From: DASTGO01 sp035719045
GTDB lineage: Bacteria; Actinomycetota; Actinomycetes; Actinomycetales; Kineosporiaceae
DNA: 23,751 bases
NCBI GenBank assembly: GCA_035719045.1
Contig: DASTGO010000023.1
Span: 1-23,751 of the forward strand
Direction of reading: 5' to 3'
A program made the position numbers and the translations under genes. Positions 22,801 to 23,751 of this stretch are shown here, in pieces; position 1 is the stretch's first letter, and the number at the start of each line of letters is the position of its first letter. Below the pieces are notes generated by a model. The model did no database searches and was not told where the DNA came from. It saw only the letters and a program-made list of their open reading frames with translations.

Positions 22801-23751
22801 CTGCTCGGCGCAGGTCCTGGCTGATCTGAGGCGGGTCGCTGGTGACCCACAACGACGGTTCGTCGTGGGCTGGGGCGGCCTGTTCCGAGAGCTGGGTGTG
22901 CAGGTGAGTCCAGATCTGTGGGCCGGCGCCGGTGGTGATGTCGGTGACGAACCGGGTCGCCAGGTCCGCCCACACCGTCCGGGAGTCCCTGCCGGAGGTC
23001 CTGCCGGTGAACAGCCCGGCCAGCTTCTTGTCGGCGGTCTTGTGGGCGGTGCGGACCGTGGCGATCTGGTGCGGGGTGAGGCCGTCGGCGGTCTCAGCGG
23101 CCTGCAGGGTCTGGTCGAGGAAGGCCTGGACCAGGGTCGAGGTCACCGCGACCCCTGACTTGTTGTGTGTGGGGCCGCCGGGGACGTCTCTGGCGGTGAG
23201 GACGTCAACGATGCGTGTGATCGTGCGGGCCGTTGCTTGTTCGGGGTCGGGGTGTGCGAGGCCGGTGTCTTGGGCGGTGTCGGTGAGGGCGGCGTGGTGC
23301 CAGACGGCGGCGAGCACGGCGTGCCGCCAGACCGGGCGCGCGGCGCGATAGGCCTCATCATGGCGGGGTTTCGTGGTGGGCTGTTTCGGCAGCGCCGTGA
23401 GGGCCAGGAGTTCGGGCAGGACGGCCGCCAGTTCGGGGGTGTCCCGCCACCGCTGGGCCCAGTCCACCGGCGCAGGTGAGGACGTCTCACTGGTCGCTGC
23501 GGTCACGGGCCAGAAGCGCAGGATCGAGACTCTCGCCGAGTAGTGGGAGCCGATGCCGGCCTTCTTGAAGAGTCCGTTCACCACCGCGTCCCGTAGGTCC
23601 CGGCGGAGCTGTGGGGGGTCGGTCAGTACCAGCGGCTCGCTGTCGGGGCTGGTGGGTGGTGCGGTGCTGGGGCCCGGCCCGGCGCCGGGATGGTCGGCGG
23701 GTTCGATGGCGGACCCGTGGGACGGGCGGGGTGTAGGGGTGGGGGTGTGGG
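19853..23751 (-). CDS. Giant protein of four diverged repeat modules (5' partial), function unknown
   Basis: Open to the right edge: the frame continues through LTDPPQLRRDLRDAV above the GTG at 23584 with no stop, and this matches the linker before module 2 (SDPPQISQDLRRAV), so the start is off-window and at least 1299 residues are encoded. Four modules are visible, starting near 23464, 22680, 21590 and 20755. Each has a W-containing start (DWAQRWRDTPEL, DWAQHWQDTPEL), a centre such as HNKSGVAV / FNKQGAAV / YHKSGAAS / YDEAGVHA followed by FLDQTLQAAETA-like helices, and a close GPQIWTHL / GPQIWTAL / GKHIWARL / GPHIWTYL. Modules 1 and 2 are closest. The C-terminal 100 residues are Pro/Ser/Thr-rich. 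No signal peptide, membrane helix or enzyme motif is seen. Very large repetitive proteins occur in Streptomyces, but I cannot place this one. The coding signal is clear; the function is unknown. Confidence 0.85.
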   Translation of the reverse strand, partial: HTPTPTPRPSHGSAIEPADHPGAGPGPSTAPPTSPDSEPLVLTDPPQLRRDLRDAVVNGLFKKAGIGSHYSARVSILRFWPVTAATSETSSPAPVDWAQRWRDTPELAAVLPELLALTALPKQPTTKPRHDEAYRAARPVWRHAVLAAVWHHAALTDTAQDTGLAHPDPEQATARTITRIVDVLTARDVPGGPTHNKSGVAVTSTLVQAFLDQTLQAAETADGLTPHQIATVRTAHKTADKKLAGLFTGRTSGRDSRTVWADLATRFVTDITTGAGPQIWTHLHTQLSEQAAPAHDEPSLWVTSDPPQISQDLRRAVTQLLYQDGTGITNVEQTALSYHWPPKAAASGQASSPPVVDWAQHWQDTPELAAVLPELLALTSLRKRPSRKSGQAETTTDPYPAAREAWGRTVIAAVWRHVGLTGLTQQGELTHPDPEHAPTRTAEQVVEVISFRGAPGGPRFNKQGAAVASTLVQAFLDQTLQAAETAAPDLTPHQVTAALTAFETARYAVTRLSQNTSVGRDSPSAWANLATEFVTKVTTSAGPQIWTALDNRLSAPAAGRLPTLTNPAAQVLPRTSTRDHAEAPAQAVTTAPLRASTSMRRGVKRKPGPVAEREDGARAHRIIRHSGPGTERPPVSAAVTATAGHLGSPAPQHSVRHDAPSDTGGARHEHPDAASWPITEEERKRTVRVLYLSGRAAYNPGERRLARYHDKAGNGTPESIEWGGMVALPAWRHDPHLSDMLPTALALSVLTWSAPGGLDPFAALRQEWGDRVLLALWRHVEATTEAPLPPPGPARDRNLAAQVAAAITTQAPTIDGQYHKSGAASVAALARAFIDQTLHAAQAAGPGLIRPEHLARLQDAHRAAWAKLTTFAAPRASRRPVKDLSALITRFVDQVNAADAGKHIWARLGHQFGGAGHSQASASGPVPEQVRPQELAVGEQVRPQELAVGEHQEALRILTESPMEPPARRQAEDMLTRWWVAGSGPAQQEAPAAVPGGFAWSHQWRHGRGSAALASLAALSVLPWPSPHTADGPGLTETRDRLQKALLHLLWNSAGVTDPTPVTPGSAPAPTPARRSADTATGVATELAAAIAAAQLPPSGASYDEAGVHATAALTLALLDQALHAVQAAEPALTPTVHQAHRAAWEAATALLDPTHLNHASPAAWRAAVKYFIAVINRAGPHIWTYLEDHLHGRPPRPAHTDQNSPLPGNPNELDDDWLLQALQDPGYRSTTATPNHQPRTTPLDQAPWLHAMLSGQQHTNSPVPSPEGSPSQGTTAPLPPGPPHTQEAPTSEPPIAH
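20900..20965 (-). repeat. 33-bp perfect tandem duplication inside the giant gene
   Basis: Two identical 33-bp units (20900-20932 and 20933-20965) encode the peptide GEQVRPQELAV twice, between modules 3 and 4. The identity points to recent slippage or unequal crossing-over. The reading frame is kept. Confidence 0.85.

Noticed and set aside
20103..22973. Other-frame open frames of about 400-450 codons inside the giant gene
   Set aside because: They have low-complexity Arg/Pro/Gly/His composition, and the module signatures occur only in the frame ending at 19853.
1..23751. A CRISPR array
   Set aside because: No regularly spaced direct repeats with unique spacers are present. The repeats found are a 79-bp pair, a hexamer run and short tandem duplications.

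Overview
The window is high-GC DNA with GTG starts, C/G-rich wobble positions and Streptomyces-like protein families. It most likely comes from a streptomycete or a close actinomycete relative. It splits into an accessory left half and a more ordinary chromosomal right half that ends in an unusual giant gene.

Left half (1-13.6 kb): the window opens inside a DNA methyltransferase/target-recognition polypeptide of the type ISP restriction-modification kind (to 2326). Next comes a 79-bp sequence (2439-2517) that is the 3' half of a tRNA-Tyr gene, from the GTA anticodon loop to the acceptor end, plus the first arm of its terminator. The same 79 bp recurs exactly at 13500-13578. Neither copy has the tRNA 5' half. 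I read them as the distal att ends of two islands inserted one after the other at a tRNA-Tyr gene lying left of the window. The roughly 11-kb segment between them carries a lipoprotein gene, a very large secreted WapA/RHS-type polymorphic toxin whose AT-richer tip overlaps a membrane-anchored candidate immunity gene, a stretch of broken genes (endonuclease/exonuclease/phosphatase tail, membrane-protein N-terminus, LysR N-terminus), and a toxin-antitoxin-like pair. No integrase or transfer gene is visible in it, so it looks like a decayed or cis-mobilizable island.

Right half (13.6-19.4 kb): probable chromosomal flank. It holds an endonuclease V gene, a quinone-oxidoreductase-like MDR enzyme, a protein made of four cold-shock domains, a lipoprotein, and, divergent from that, a translationally coupled OmpR-type response regulator and sensor kinase.

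Far right (19.85 kb to the window end, minus strand): at least 1299 codons of an unrecognised giant protein built from four diverged copies of a roughly 250-300-residue module with three recurring signatures (x-KSG-A, F-DQTL-AA, GP-IWT-L). It continues beyond the window.

Most notable items: the integrase-less tRNA-Tyr island with its toxin/immunity cassette, the membrane topology of the candidate immunity protein, and the undescribed four-module giant protein.
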